Shown piece after piece: positions 55,690-64,000 of a stretch of DNA of 64,000 nucleotides. The translations under genes were made by a program, and so were the position numbers. The notes beneath the pieces were generated by a model. The model was given only the letters and a program-made list of their open reading frames with translations, was not told where the DNA came from and searched no databases. Numbering within the stretch: position 1 is the stretch's first letter; the number at the start of each line of letters is the position of its first letter. Origin of the DNA: Orientia tsutsugamushi (GTDB taxonomy: Bacteria; Pseudomonadota; Alphaproteobacteria; Rickettsiales; Rickettsiaceae); NCBI RefSeq assembly GCF_900327275.1, contig NZ_LS398548.1:1426001-1490000 (forward strand). Direction: 5' to 3'.

Positions 55690-57014
55690 TATAAATACTC
55701 CTCTAACTTTTGTGATTGATCGAATTTATTATGCAAATTAACTTTTTCATTGTTAGTTGATTGTGAATAAGTTAAATTATGTGGCTTCTTCTTGTGCTCA
55801 AGTAAGTCAAAACCTTTTTTAAATACAACATCGATGACTCTACCTGACGCAATAAGAACGACTGGGCTCATAGAATCAGCTCGTTTTATAGCAAAATCAG
55901 CTAGCTTATCAAAAGCATTGCTAGCTCCAGCGTAAGCTCCAGACTGAAGCGCATCTCCAATCTGAAACTCTTGTTGTTGGCCTCCAGCTACTAGGTTTAA
56001 AGTTGGTAGCATATCAGGTTTAATAGCCTTAGATTGCAGAAACTTAGCTATACTGCTAAATACTCCATTTAATGCAGCCATGCTTGCTATGTTAGACGAT
56101 TTATCTACCACGATTCCTTTAATTCCAGAACGTCCGTCTTCGCCTATCAACCAGCCTTCCACCTTTTTTTCGATAATATCTCCTTGGTTATTGACTACTG
56201 AAAGAGTTTCGATGCGACATTTAGCTCTCTCTGAAGACATCTCTCCGTTACAGGATCCAATTAAAATTGCATTTTTGATTTGATCAGTTTTATATTTATT
56301 ATAAAGAATTGCTGTATCAAGCAACTGCAGAACAATTGGTTCTGGTGATGAAGAGCTGTTTGTTCCTGTGCCTACAACGACTCCAGTAAGTAGCACAGCT
56401 CTAGCAGAACTACCGCTAGTAACATAGTTCTCAACATTTTTTTTTTGCTCAGATTCAGCTCTCCTAAGATTTACATAAGGCTTTACTACTACAGGAGCTT
56501 GCTCTGTTTTGTTATCATGTGGTGAATTTAAAATATGATGATTAAGATCAGAACTAAATTCATCACTATCATTATTATATAGACTCTGCTTAGGCTGATT
56601 CTCCAATATCTCAAGTTTTTGGTTAAAATTATTAATTTGGGCTGTAATTTCTAAATATCTGCTGTCTATTACACTTTCAAATCTATCTTTTAATGTTTTG
56701 ACTTCATTAAGTATTTCTTCTGTCCATTTTGCTCTCAAATCTACAGCTTGTTCTATTCCAGAAATCGCTTCTCTTGACTCACGATTTTCAATAAAAATTA
56801 TAGATTCTTTCGTTTTACCACTTTCAGATAAAAAATATGAAACAACCATTATTGTGATGCTTATAAAAGTTAAGGCAATTACTGGCTTTCTACGAATGAT
56901 ATTTGTTAATTCTGATAACTTGCTATTAGGCCTAACAGATTCAGCCTTTGGTTTATCATTTAGCTCTAAATCTTCTTCTTTTGTATTATTATTGTCTGAA
57001 TTGTCCTGTTCCAC
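55689..57014 (-). CDS. traB: Conjugation core protein TraB (VirB10-like)
   Basis: 441 residues. The cytoplasmic N-terminus is acidic. One membrane span (about 39-62, VIALTFISITIMVVSYFLSE), a coiled-coil/proline-poor linker and a C-terminal VirB10-like beta domain follow, with ARAVLLTGVVVGTG, CRIETLSVVNNQGD and GEDGRSGIKGIVVDKS. It spans both membranes as the scaffold of the transfer channel. A GTG start at 57014 follows GGAGGA. Slightly shorter than F TraB (475). Confidence 0.93.
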   Translation of the reverse strand: MEQDNSDNNNTKEEDLELNDKPKAESVRPNSKLSELTNIIRRKPVIALTFISITIMVVSYFLSESGKTKESIIFIENRESREAISGIEQAVDLRAKWTEEILNEVKTLKDRFESVIDSRYLEITAQINNFNQKLEILENQPKQSLYNNDSDEFSSDLNHHILNSPHDNKTEQAPVVVKPYVNLRRAESEQKKNVENYVTSGSSARAVLLTGVVVGTGTNSSSSPEPIVLQLLDTAILYNKYKTDQIKNAILIGSCNGEMSSERAKCRIETLSVVNNQGDIIEKKVEGWLIGEDGRSGIKGIVVDKSSNIASMAALNGVFSSIAKFLQSKAIKPDMLPTLNLVAGGQQQEFQIGDALQSGAYAGASNAFDKLADFAIKRADSMSPVVLIASGRVIDVVFKKGFDLLEHKKKPHNLTYSQSTNNEKVNLHNKFDQSQKLEEYL

Positions 57015-57052
57015 TATTCCTCCGCTTTTTGAATGTTAATGTTTCTACCTTA

Positions 57053-57388
57053 TCAATTAATTTTCATACCACTGGCAATCCAATCTAGGTAAAAGCCTAA
57101 AATAACACCAATTGCTACCATTACTCCTGCAAGCTTTATATTCCCTCGTGCTACAGCCCAAATCGATGATAAAATAGTTGCGCTTGATATACCTATTGTT
57201 TTTAGCTTTCCACTAAAAAGTCCGTCTATTTTATTAAGCTGTCCTTCAAGAGTATCAGCTAATGCTGGCTCAAAAGAAAAAACACAAGCAGTAATTATAA
57301 TAATTAACAGCCCTACAACTACATTATTCCACTGTATTCCAAATGTAGGGTTTAGCATATTTAGTCGAGTTTTTTGATATATGAACAT
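57053..57388 (-). CDS. Small two-span membrane protein, candidate pilin (TraA/VirB2-like)
   Basis: 111 residues. A first hydrophobic stretch (about 23-42) ends in FEPALADTLEG, which looks like a signal-peptidase site. Two further hydrophobic helices (about 65-83 and 86-104, LAGVMVAIGVILGFYLDWIA) follow. This size and topology suit a conjugative prepilin, and the position between traK and traB fits. F has its traA pilin gene just before traL, so the order differs. Sequence identity to F pilin is not evident, so the call is by topology and context. Confidence 0.6.
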   Translation of the reverse strand: MFIYQKTRLNMLNPTFGIQWNNVVVGLLIIIITACVFSFEPALADTLEGQLNKIDGLFSGKLKTIGISSATILSSIWAVARGNIKLAGVMVAIGVILGFYLDWIASGMKIN

Positions 57389-57889
57389 TGTTATTGCTTA
57401 TTAGTAAATTTTGCATTATTCTCCTAGTGCTAGTGAATTCCACGTTGAATAAAATTTTACTTTGAAGAGAGTTTCAGATACCCTACCAGAACTTTAAGGC
57501 TTTGAAGTAAAAACTAGCATTTTAAGCCAGTTTTATTTTTCCTTAGTATTTCTACTTTGTTTTTTAGAAGGTTTTGCTGTTAATTCTTTTGTATTAACAT
57601 CATTACTGAACAAATTGGTGAAGACACATTTGAGCCTTTAACAAATTGCATATGAACATTGTTATTGCTTATTAGTAAATTTTGCATTATTCTCCTAATG
57701 CTAGTTAATTCCATACCAGTGAAATTTTACTTTGAAGCGGTTTTAATTAATAATCTTTGTAGAACTTTAAGTCTTTGAAGTAAAAACTAGCACTTTAAGC
57801 CAGTTTTATTTTTTTCTTAGTATTTCTACTTTGTTTTTTAGAAGGTTTCGCTGTTAATTCTTTTGTATTAAGGTCATTACTGAACAAAT
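57380..57889. repeat. Imperfect ~271-bp tandem duplication between traK and the pilin-like gene
   Basis: The stretch starting ATGAACATTGTTATTGCTTA at 57381 recurs at 57652. The traK 3'-end sequence at 57781-57889 recurs at about 57508-57616. Between the copies, 57617-57650 (GACACATTTGAGCCTTTAAC) matches an internal part of traE near 58463-58497. The region therefore contains a partial traK 3' copy and a traE scrap. It accounts for the ~400-bp gap in an otherwise tightly packed operon. Confidence 0.8.
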
Positions 57890-58283
57890 TGTTATTGTTT
57901 TGTTTTGAATTATCCTTTTCCTCTATTTTTGTAGCAGCATTAACAAGCATTATAGGGCTTGGAGTTTTTGGAGTAAAAGTTAACATTAAATCCTGAATTG
58001 TTTTGTATTCTCCTATTACTGTTAAATAAACCTTGTTTCCTTCTTCTCGTGGAACAATAAACAAAAATCCAGACTCATGAACTACAACTTCAGCTGCATT
58101 TTGAGGATACATAAAAATATCATTAATTTTTTCATCTTTAAGATTAATTCTTGTTGGCCCACTATCAGAAATCTCAAGCTTTAGTAAATTGTCAGCTTCT
58201 AACTCATATTCTACTGCATATATATTATTAACGTTTACCAAAGCAATAAACCATATGATAAATCTCAAAAATCTAATACTCAT
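57795..58283 (-). CDS. traK: Conjugation outer-membrane secretin-like protein TraK (F type)
   Basis: 162 residues. A signal peptide (about 1-22) is followed by a beta-rich domain (ADNLLKLEISDSGPTRINLK, FLFIVPREEGNKVYLTVIGE) matching the N-terminal secretin-like half of TraK. F TraK is ~240 residues. This one ends in a Lys-rich tail, so the C-terminal half seems replaced or lost, possibly through the adjacent duplication. It overlaps traE by four bases. Confidence 0.8.
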   Translation of the reverse strand: MSIRFLRFIIWFIALVNVNNIYAVEYELEADNLLKLEISDSGPTRINLKDEKINDIFMYPQNAAEVVVHESGFLFIVPREEGNKVYLTVIGEYKTIQDLMLTFTPKTPSPIMLVNAATKIEEKDNSKQNNNNLFSNDLNTKELTAKPSKKQSRNTKKKIKLA

Positions 58284-58831
58284 TTTTTTATTCCATTCTC
58301 TTTAACACCAGTCAACAATAAAAGGTAATTAGGAGTTTGCTTGTAAGTCAAAAGGTAAGTCTTATCGACAGCTATATCTTTACTATCGCTAAACCAATAA
58401 CGAAGCGTTCCACTAATTAATACTCCATCCTTTATCACTTCAATCTTTTTTGGAAAAAAGACTGAAGATACATTTGAGCCTTTAACAAATTGCAAATGAT
58501 CATGAAAAAATTTATTTAAAGATTCAGTATTACTAGATGCCACTTTCATGTCTGCTATTTGTCTTTCTACCTCATTTGGAGAAGTAGTAAATAAGAGTTT
58601 CGTCACATAAATTGCCCATTCCTTTAAATAGGTTTCATGGTAATTTTTTGATGAAACCATCATTTTACGATCAGGCTCCATTGCTGGAATTAATAACCAC
58701 TTTTCTTCTTTGGTAATTGCAGCCATTATCGCAATTATATTAGCTGCAGCTAGCAATATAGTTACTGAAAGTAAGCATTTATTATATTTAACCAGCTCTT
58801 GTATAGCATTTTGCTTAAAGAGATGATTCAT
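58280..58831 (-). CDS. traE: Conjugative transfer protein TraE (VirB5/TraE family)
   Basis: 183-residue inner-membrane protein with one N-terminal span (about 20-37) and a periplasmic domain: AMEPDRKMMVSSKNYHETYL, EWAIYVTKLLFTTSPNEVE and SGTLRYWFSDSKDIAVDKTY. Length is close to F TraE (188). It shares one base with traL and four with traK, so all three are translationally coupled. Confidence 0.9.
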   Translation of the reverse strand: MNHLFKQNAIQELVKYNKCLLSVTILLAAANIIAIMAAITKEEKWLLIPAMEPDRKMMVSSKNYHETYLKEWAIYVTKLLFTTSPNEVERQIADMKVASSNTESLNKFFHDHLQFVKGSNVSSVFFPKKIEVIKDGVLISGTLRYWFSDSKDIAVDKTYLLTYKQTPNYLLLLTGVKENGIKK

Positions 58832-59127
58832 TATTTGCCAACTTTTTTGCCCAGCAATCTTGAATATCCTAATGGAGCTGGCAATAAACCTTTAGCTACT
58901 AAAAAACTTTTTAGCAAAAAATTCTCCGATACCTTCTTAAATTTCTTAAAGCAATAACATAGAGCAATTCCTCCAACCATAAATGCTAGGCCTAATTTAG
59001 CATGCCTGCTGTTTAGTAGTACAATTCCTGGAGCTACTCCAGCTAGCACTACTCCCCATTCATCAATGCTCAAACCCATATACTTCAATGGCCTCGATAA
59101 TGCCCAACATAATTTTTGATTTTGCAT
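58831..59127 (-). CDS. traL: Conjugative transfer protein TraL (F type)
   Basis: 98-residue small membrane protein (LCWALSRPLKYMGLSIDEWG, then two hydrophobic spans GVVLAGVAPGIVLL and LGLAFMVGGIALCYCF). I chose ATG 59127 because AAAGGTGAT precedes it and the size then matches F TraL. A longer frame from ATG 59166 lacks a ribosome-binding site. It is the first gene of the minus-strand transfer operon, whose promoter should lie at 59128-59295. Confidence 0.85.
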   Translation of the reverse strand: MQNQKLCWALSRPLKYMGLSIDEWGVVLAGVAPGIVLLNSRHAKLGLAFMVGGIALCYCFKKFKKVSENFLLKSFLVAKGLLPAPLGYSRLLGKKVGK

Positions 59128-59250
59128 AATCACCTTTAGCCCCAATTGTAGCATGAGATTTCTCATTCTACTACTATAATGTTTAAATTAGCTAAATATC
59201 TTCAAACATAGATTTTACCTGCAATAATTAGTTTACATACATGCATGCAT

Positions 59251-59269
59251 GTGCGACATGAAGTCGCAC
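59251..59269 (+). repeat. Palindrome resembling the group II intron 5' end
   Basis: GTGCGACATGAAGTCGCAC is a 7-bp stem with a five-base loop upstream of traL. Its first 17 bases match the 5' end of the intron at 33656 (minus strand) at 16 positions, and TGCAT precedes both. It may be a tiny intron scar, or a hairpin regulating the operon. Confidence 0.35.
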
Positions 59270-59295
59270 TATTCTTACCACAACGTTTATATCAG

Positions 59296-60524
59296 TCAGA
59301 TAGTATTATAAATATTATAATTTTCAGCACATTCCCTAATTATTTTTGTAGCCTTAGACATATACTGTCGCACTAACTCCATACAAGCTATAGTATAATG
59401 CATTGTTGAGTTTGAATTCATATGATTCAATGCTGTGCTAATTGTTTTCTGACTTGCACCTGCATCTGACATACAACTTGCCAACGTCCTTCTTAGATCG
59501 TGTATCCTTAAATTTTTTATGCCTGCCTTTTTACAAACCCTATGCCATGAGTTATTTGGCCGCTCTAAGTGTCCGCTTGCGCTAGCACTTGGTAGTACCC
59601 ATTTACTTTCAGATGTGAATTTCCTTGCTTGCAATATTTCCATTGCCTCATCTGTTAATGGTATATTTTGCGCCTTTCCGTTCTTAGTTTTTGGTATATG
59701 CCATATTTTTCTTTCAAAATCTATATTGTCCCATTCCATCTCTAATACATTAGTTTTTCTAGCTCCAGTATATAACGCTAGTAATGCAAAATCTCTTATC
59801 AACGTATTTTTTTCTCCACATAATACTTGTAAAAATCTACCAATTTCATCGTAACTTAGACGTCTTTCTCTTGCTTGCAGTTTATGCAGCTCTATCCCTA
59901 GAGTAGGATTGTTTTCTATTAATCCCCATTTTTTTGCCTTATTAAATATAGTGCGTAAGGTTGCTAGCAATGCATTTGCTGTGGCATATTTTCCCTCTTT
60001 GCTGATATCATTGAATATTTGTTCAATATCATTACTTTTAATATCACTTATCTTTTTTAAAATAACAGTTTCCCATAATTATGTATTCTTGCAGTATCTT
60101 TCTGCAAGTTTATAGTATATATTTTGGCATACTCTTCAATATACTTATAACACAGCTCTTTGAATGTAATCTCTTGTCTTTCTTTTATACGATTCTCATT
60201 TTCTTCTATCTGTTGTTAACATTTTACTTCTCTTGAATCTATTCCGTTCGCCATTAATGTCTTTAATTCTATTGCTTTTTTTGTAGCTTCTTTAATAGAT
60301 ACATATGGAAATTCTCCTATCCTTATTTTTAAACTCTGGTTTTTAAATTTTTGTTCTAAAACCCATGTTTTTCTTACTCTTCCTCCACAGACTGTACATG
60401 AGATTTTCAGTTTAAGTCCTCTTATATATGGATGGTGGATAATTTCTGATTTTTCTCCCTCAGGAATTTTAATTTTATTTAATGACCGCTTTGTAAACTT
60501 TGATGATGATGATATTGAAGGCAT
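59296..60524 (-). pseudogene. int: RAGE tyrosine integrase, interrupted
   Basis: Read from ATG 60524, the arm-binding domain (YIRGLKLKISC, RKTWVLEQKF, IRIGEFPYVSIKEATKKAI) ends at an in-frame TAA at about 60216. Without that stop it continues as QQIEENENRIKERQEITFKE. A frameshift near 60080 is then needed to enter the catalytic frame, which is open to 59296: Arg in LYTGARKTNVLEM, His-x-x-Arg in IHDLRRTLASC, and LNHMNSNSTMHYTIA with the Tyr nucleophile. All catalytic residues remain, but the protein cannot be made in one piece. It is close to the right-hand 25-bp repeat. Confidence 0.88.
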
Positions 60525-60943
60525 AATTACCCCACATAATATTAATGTTGATATTATTAATATATATTACGTTTTATTGAACATCTGATATAAATTATGC
60601 TTTTTTTGATATCAAATTTTTTATACTAATTTGTTCATAATACATATAACTTGAAAATCACTTATCAATCCCAGGTTGTATATATTTTTTGATCATTAGA
60701 TTAACCTCTAGATTGAAAACTGATCACCAATTTCCTAAATTTTCTGTCAACCTTTTGTCAACCTTTTGCTTTAATTTTTTTGTTATATTGACAAATATTG
60801 CAAATATGTTTATAGTTAAGGTTGAAGCTTGATTAAAAATATTAATAAAAATTAACACAAGTTAATAGTAGGTTCTATAAAGTGTAGAAGTTAATAAAAA
60901 TTAACTTTTCTTCTTCCTTATATTTGATCTACCTTTGCATTTT
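60525..60943. other. Integrase upstream region, A+T-rich
   Basis: No gene. It contains the right-hand 25-bp repeat (60745-60769) and several short AT-rich repeats around ATTAATAAAAATTAAC (60838-60905). The integrase promoter is expected near 60530-60620 but cannot be defined. Confidence 0.4.
60745..60769 (+). repeat. 25-bp direct repeat, right copy
   Basis: Identical to 19226-19250 and in the same orientation: two TGTCAACCTTTT units followed by GC. It lies about 220 bp upstream of the integrase start, a usual place for an attachment site. Confidence 0.65.
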
Positions 60944-61676
60944 TACCTATAGCACATCTTATTGAGTATAAGATGAAGCTTAAAGTCTAAGAACAAGCCA
61001 TAACTACTTTTACCAATTTTAGAAATTTTGTTAAAAACTCTATTGCTGGAGGTACGTTTATTATGACAAATTGTTAACTTTGTAGCATCGATGTAATAGA
61101 CCTCTTTCGAAACTGGTTAACGTATCAAAATTATAAATGCCAGAGATCAAATTAAATCTAAGACCGAATCTTTTACGTCTATTTCGATATTTATCAGCAA
61201 TAATTTTGAACTACCTTAACCAGTTTCGAAAGAGGTCTAATATATACCAGCCTCTTCTCCTTTCAGATAATGCATTAATACGACTAATGGTGGCAACATT
61301 CTAGGCCACAGTTGTATTATCCTACTATAGCTTGGTAAACAAAAGTATCTTTTATACTTATGACTCAAGTAATATAGATAATAATTTTTACAATCCTTGC
61401 ATGAAGACAAATAAAAATGTATAACTACTGTTAATAACTCAGCTAAGGACAACTTTCCATCTATGTTCCTTTGATTACTACTTGGTATTAATCTCTTTCT
61501 CTCCAACTCGTGATATATCTTGCAAAAATTGTCTATTAAATAGTATACTGTTATAGTACATTTTTTCATGTTGGGTTATTCCTTGTTTATTTAAATTTTT
61601 TTTATAACTCAACATTTTCTCTTTGTATACCTCTTATTCTCTACATTTCATATTCCAACTTATCCTAATCTGGCGT
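60944..61676 (-). pseudogene. IS982-type transposase, truncated and split by a MITE
   Basis: The N-terminal part (ATG 61569) reads IDNFCKIYHELERKRLIPS, then KLSLAELLTVVIHFYLSSCK and SYSRIIQLWPRMLPPLVVLM, and ends at KGEEAGIY, where a 141-bp MITE is inserted. The frame resumes beyond the MITE as YIDATKLTICHNKRTSSNRV and GKSSYGLFLDFKLHLIL, the first part of the DDE domain. It then stops near 60950, so the C-terminus is lost. The upstream end (61612-61676) is the same terminal repeat as in the MITE at 1012-1388. Confidence 0.8.
61098..61238. mobile_element. 141-bp MITE of the IS5-type group
   Basis: Terminal repeats AGACCTCTTTCGAAACTGGT and complement, with AAT directly repeated on both flanks (61095-61097 and 61239-61241). 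Removing the element and one AAT restores the IS982-type transposase reading frame across GIY-YIDATK. The ends match the transposase-bearing element at 12684-12987. Confidence 0.85.
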
Positions 61677-61817
61677 TTAAATGGCCTTAAACAGACTTAC
61701 GTATAACTTCAATAAATGAGCTATAGTAGAGATTGATATCACAAAGTGTGTCAATACAATTAAGCATTGTGAGTTGATGGAATTTCTAAGAAAAAGAATA
61801 GACCTCTTTCGAAACTG
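61677..61817. other. Mixed relic sequence with an orphan IS5-type end
   Basis: About 120 bp of unassigned sequence, followed at 61800-61817 by AGACCTCTTTCGAAACTG preceded by AAT. This is a left MITE/IS end with no right partner. It abuts a decayed group II intron copy. Confidence 0.45.
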
Positions 61818-62862
61818 ATTGAATTACTCCGCATACGGCTCAAGCAATTTACAGACAGATGCAATAAGTTGTCTGCGATTACTGTGTACTTGTTTGATAG
61901 CAGTTTTTATGTAATAAGCACAAATTGTTAATATGGTTAGTGCCACCACATCTTATAGGTGTTATATGATGTGTATGAATATTTTCACCATTATCTATTA
62001 AATCAAAACAAACAAGACATTTATCTTTTTGTCTACGCCAAAGAATCTGCCTGGATTTAAACAAATACTTAGTGCTATCAGCTTAACGTTTATGCCAATA
62101 TTCTCTAAGTTTTGGATTATCAGGAGAAGATTTACCTTTAACTAGAATACGTAGTTTTATCGTTGTCAATTGTAATTTCCATAGATTATAGATCTTTATT
62201 CATCAAGATCCAATTATCATTTCTACCTTTGGTGCTACCTCAATACTTTTTCTTAAGCCATTCCCAAGATTTTTTAAGATGTTTTCTACATGCAAATCTT
62301 GCTTGTCTAACCTACATCCAGCAGTATAATTTGGCTAAAATTCTCTTTGAATACAACTTTGTTAAAATAACTACACCATCCAAATATTTTAGAATTTAAC
62401 TAGTAAAACTATATCTCTTCTTGTACTATTGGTGTTATATTGTTGAATATTAAATCTTAGGAAATCAAAACCTTCATTAATATGAAGTATCATGGTTTTT
62501 TTTGACAATTCTAAGCTTCTAATTTAACCAACTATTAATAATGCTTTTGGCTGTGATACATGAGCTTTCCGATTTAGCACAAGTTATAAAATCATCAGTG
62601 TATCTTACTAAAGCATATTCAGATTTAGAAAATGTAGGTAATCATATTTATTATAGATAATATTAAGTATATTGCCTATTCCATAAAGAGTTATGTTTAA
62701 AAGTAATGGAGAAATTAATCTACATTGTGGAGTATAAGTTGTTGTTTTGATAATCCTGCATTACACCATATTTAAGCCATGCTTGAACTGAATTACGAAT
62801 AGAAAAATTTCCTATAATTTTCAAAAGAAAATTATGATCAATATTATCAAATGCTCCTTTTA
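61818..62862 (-). pseudogene. Decayed group II intron reverse transcriptase copy
   Basis: From GAATTACTCCGCATACGGCT onward the sequence follows 31379 to about 32530 of the intact intron gene, with many substitutions, indels and an internal deletion around 62400. The HNH part (KCLVCFDLIDNGENIHTHHI) is still open at 62064-61879, but the RT core is broken. The copy ends abruptly at about 62862, so the 5' half and domain V are missing. Confidence 0.85.
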
Positions 62863-62891
62863 CGTTTGATACAGGTTAGAGGTATCAAACG
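62863..62891 (-). terminator. Stem-loop downstream of clpP
   Basis: CGTTTGATAC and GTATCAAACG form a perfect 10-bp stem with a nine-base loop about 60 bp after the clpP stop. No T-run follows in the clpP direction, so factor-independent termination is only possible. Confidence 0.45.
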
Positions 62892-62952
62892 CATAAAACA
62901 TCTACAGTGCACTATAAAGATGAAAAATCTAACTTGCTGGAACGATAAATGT

Positions 62953-63573
62953 TTATTTTCTTTCTGCTACTTGAGCACGTTCTGTAGTTATATGGTCAAC
63001 TAATCCAAACTCTTTTGCTGCTACTGGATCCATAAAGTTATCACGTTCCATACTTTCCTCTATTACCTGTAATGGTTGATTAGTATGATGAACATACAAG
63101 TTATTAATAATCTTTTTCATTTTAAGTATTTCCTGTGCATGAATTTGAATATCTGTAGCCTGCCCTCGAAATCCGCCTGATGGCTGATGAATCATGATTC
63201 TGCTATTAGGCAAACAATGACGCATACTCTTCTGGCCTGCTGCAAGTAGCAATGATCCCATTGAACATGCTTGTCCAAGGCATAATGTTAATACAGGCGA
63301 CTTAATATATTGCATTGTGTCATATATAGCCATGCCTGCAGTTACTGCTCCACCTGGGGAATTAATATACATAAAAATCTTTTTATCAGGTGATTCAGCT
63401 TCAAGAAACAATAATTGCGCTACAACTAAATTTGCCATATGATCCTCTATTTCACCACAAACAAATACAATTCTCTCTTTAAGTAATCTAGAGTAGATAT
63501 CATAAGCTCGCTCCCCACGATTAGTTTGTTCGACAACCATAGGTACATATAAAGAGGTTTGATTATTATTCAT
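62953..63573 (-). CDS. clpP: ATP-dependent Clp protease proteolytic subunit
   Basis: 206-residue serine protease that forms the double-heptamer chamber working with ClpX/ClpA. The catalytic triad is visible as Ser104 ([11 protein letters not shown]), His129 (MIHQPSGG) and Asp178 (MERDNF). YINSPGG (69-75) forms the substrate-binding strand. N-terminal [12 protein letters not shown] is canonical. Length is normal. clpX is not adjacent, and transposon relics surround the gene. Confidence 0.96.
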   Translation of the reverse strand: MNNNQTSLYVPMVVEQTNRGERAYDIYSRLLKERIVFVCGEIEDHMANLVVAQLLFLEAESPDKKIFMYINSPGGAVTAGMAIYDTMQYIKSPVLTLCLGQACSMGSLLLAAGQKSMRHCLPNSRIMIHQPSGGFRGQATDIQIHAQEILKMKKIINNLYVHHTNQPLQVIEESMERDNFMDPVAAKEFGLVDHITTERAQVAERK

Positions 63574-63731
63574 AAAATATCCTTAATTTGTATTGAAAAT
63601 TATTATAGATAAATTTTAGCTAAATAAGTATTAGCAATTTTTACATAATGTGCATGATTGTCAAGGGCTGATGTTATAATATTCTGAAATGAAGAAGCGA
63701 TATGATATAAAGATATAGAAAAATATTTAAT

Positions 63732-63874
63732 AGACCTCTTTCAAAACTGGTTAAGGTAGTTCAAAATTATAAATGCCAGAGATCAAATTAAATCTAAGAC
63801 CGAATCTTTTACGTCTATTTCGATATTTGTCAGCAATAATTTTGAACTACTTTAACCAGTTTTGAAAGAGGTCT
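63732..63874. mobile_element. 143-bp MITE of the IS5-type group
   Basis: Near-identical to the element at 61098-61238 (shared interior AATGCCAGAGATCAAATTAA). Ends AGACCTCTTTCAAAACTGG and complement are flanked by AAT on both sides (63729-63731 and 63875-63877). Inserted about 160 bp upstream of clpP. The rest of 63574-63731 shows no feature I can define, though the clpP promoter should be here. Confidence 0.85.
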
Positions 63875-63912
63875 AATGTAAGAAAAAGAACTAAAATTAA
63901 GATTAAGTAATA

Positions 63913-64000
63913 TATAGCCAAACTAGTATAAAGCAATTATAACAATAAGATGTAATGAAAAAGTAATTAGTATGACATATTCTATAGATTTTTGGAGAAA
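63913..64000 (+). mobile_element. IS630-type element, 5' end, cut by the window edge
   Basis: TIR TATAGCCAAACTAGTATAAA followed by a leader and ATG 63972 reading MTYSIDF, closely matching the fragment at 12421. It continues beyond the window, so intactness cannot be judged. Confidence 0.65.

Larger units (their letters stand above)
19226..60769. mobile_element. RAGE-type integrative conjugative element (approximate limits)
   Basis: A 41.5-kb block bounded by two identical 25-bp direct repeats. It contains, in order, a plasmid-like initiator and helicase, cargo genes, Ti-type DNA-processing genes, F-type mating-pair-formation genes and a tyrosine integrase at the far end. This composition defines the Rickettsiales amplified genetic element. 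Frameshifts in integrase, traH and Ti-type traD, and the relaxase deletion in traA, indicate loss of autonomous transfer. The limits are inferred from the repeats and could differ. The dnaB copy at 17573-18988 lies outside them. Confidence 0.7.

Noticed and set aside
62163-62399. Plus-strand 78-codon frame near 62.2 kb
   Set aside because: It is antisense to the decayed group II reverse transcriptase and has no family features.
1-64000. tRNA or rRNA genes, including a tRNA at the RAGE ends
   Set aside because: I scanned for cloverleaf and TTCGANTC-type patterns by eye and found none convincing. A tRNA search program would settle this.

Overview
The window looks like chromosomal DNA of a Rickettsiales obligate intracellular bacterium, most probably Orientia tsutsugamushi. 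The DNA is very A+T-rich. Alphaproteobacterial housekeeping genes (fabD, pheST, rpsB-tsf, mipZ-pepA, yifB/comM, clpP) sit as short islands. Between them lie decayed insertion sequences, ankyrin and TPR genes, and one large element combining an F-type conjugation apparatus with Ti-type traA/traD genes. That combination is the Rickettsiales amplified genetic element (RAGE). The species call rests on gene content only.

Layout. 1-10 kb: fabD (+), a MITE, pheS-pheT (+), then tsf and rpsB (-), mipZ and pepA (-). 10-17.5 kb: remnants of IS630-, IS5- and IS110-type transposases around an ankyrin/F-box-like gene (-), intact yifB (+), and a gene with 38-residue repeats plus a RAP domain (+). 17.5-22.3 kb: a ~1.56-kb inverted repeat, each arm holding dnaB, flanking a plasmid-type DnaA-like initiator. 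22.5-29 kb: RAGE cargo on the + strand: two stand-alone (p)ppGpp-hydrolase-like HD proteins, an ankyrin protein, an exported beta-rich protein, two degenerate histidine-kinase-like ATPases and an Rpn-type nuclease, with a D12 adenine methyltransferase on the - strand. 29-39 kb: a TPR gene, a frameshifted Ti-type traD, a group II intron, traA with its relaxase core deleted, a second traA-derived primase/Toprim ORF and a second Rpn nuclease. 39-59 kb (- strand): the F-type transfer genes in the order traL-E-K-(pilin-like)-B-V-C-W-orf-U-trbC-N-tpr-(Panacea)-F-H-G-tpr-D. 59-61 kb: a broken tyrosine integrase. 61-64 kb: an IS982-type relic split by a MITE, a decayed group II intron copy, intact clpP, a further MITE and the start of an IS630 copy.

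A 25-bp direct repeat lies upstream of the DnaA-like gene (19226) and upstream of the integrase (60745). The ~41.5 kb between them is my best estimate of one RAGE unit. Most mating-pair-formation genes are intact, but traH and Ti-type traD are frameshifted, the relaxase domain of traA is missing and the integrase is interrupted. The element therefore looks unable to move on its own, although its cargo genes (stringent-response hydrolases, methyltransferase, ankyrin, TPR, Rpn, replication genes) are open.

Functions are assigned from motifs recognised by eye and from knowledge of the families. No database search was run.
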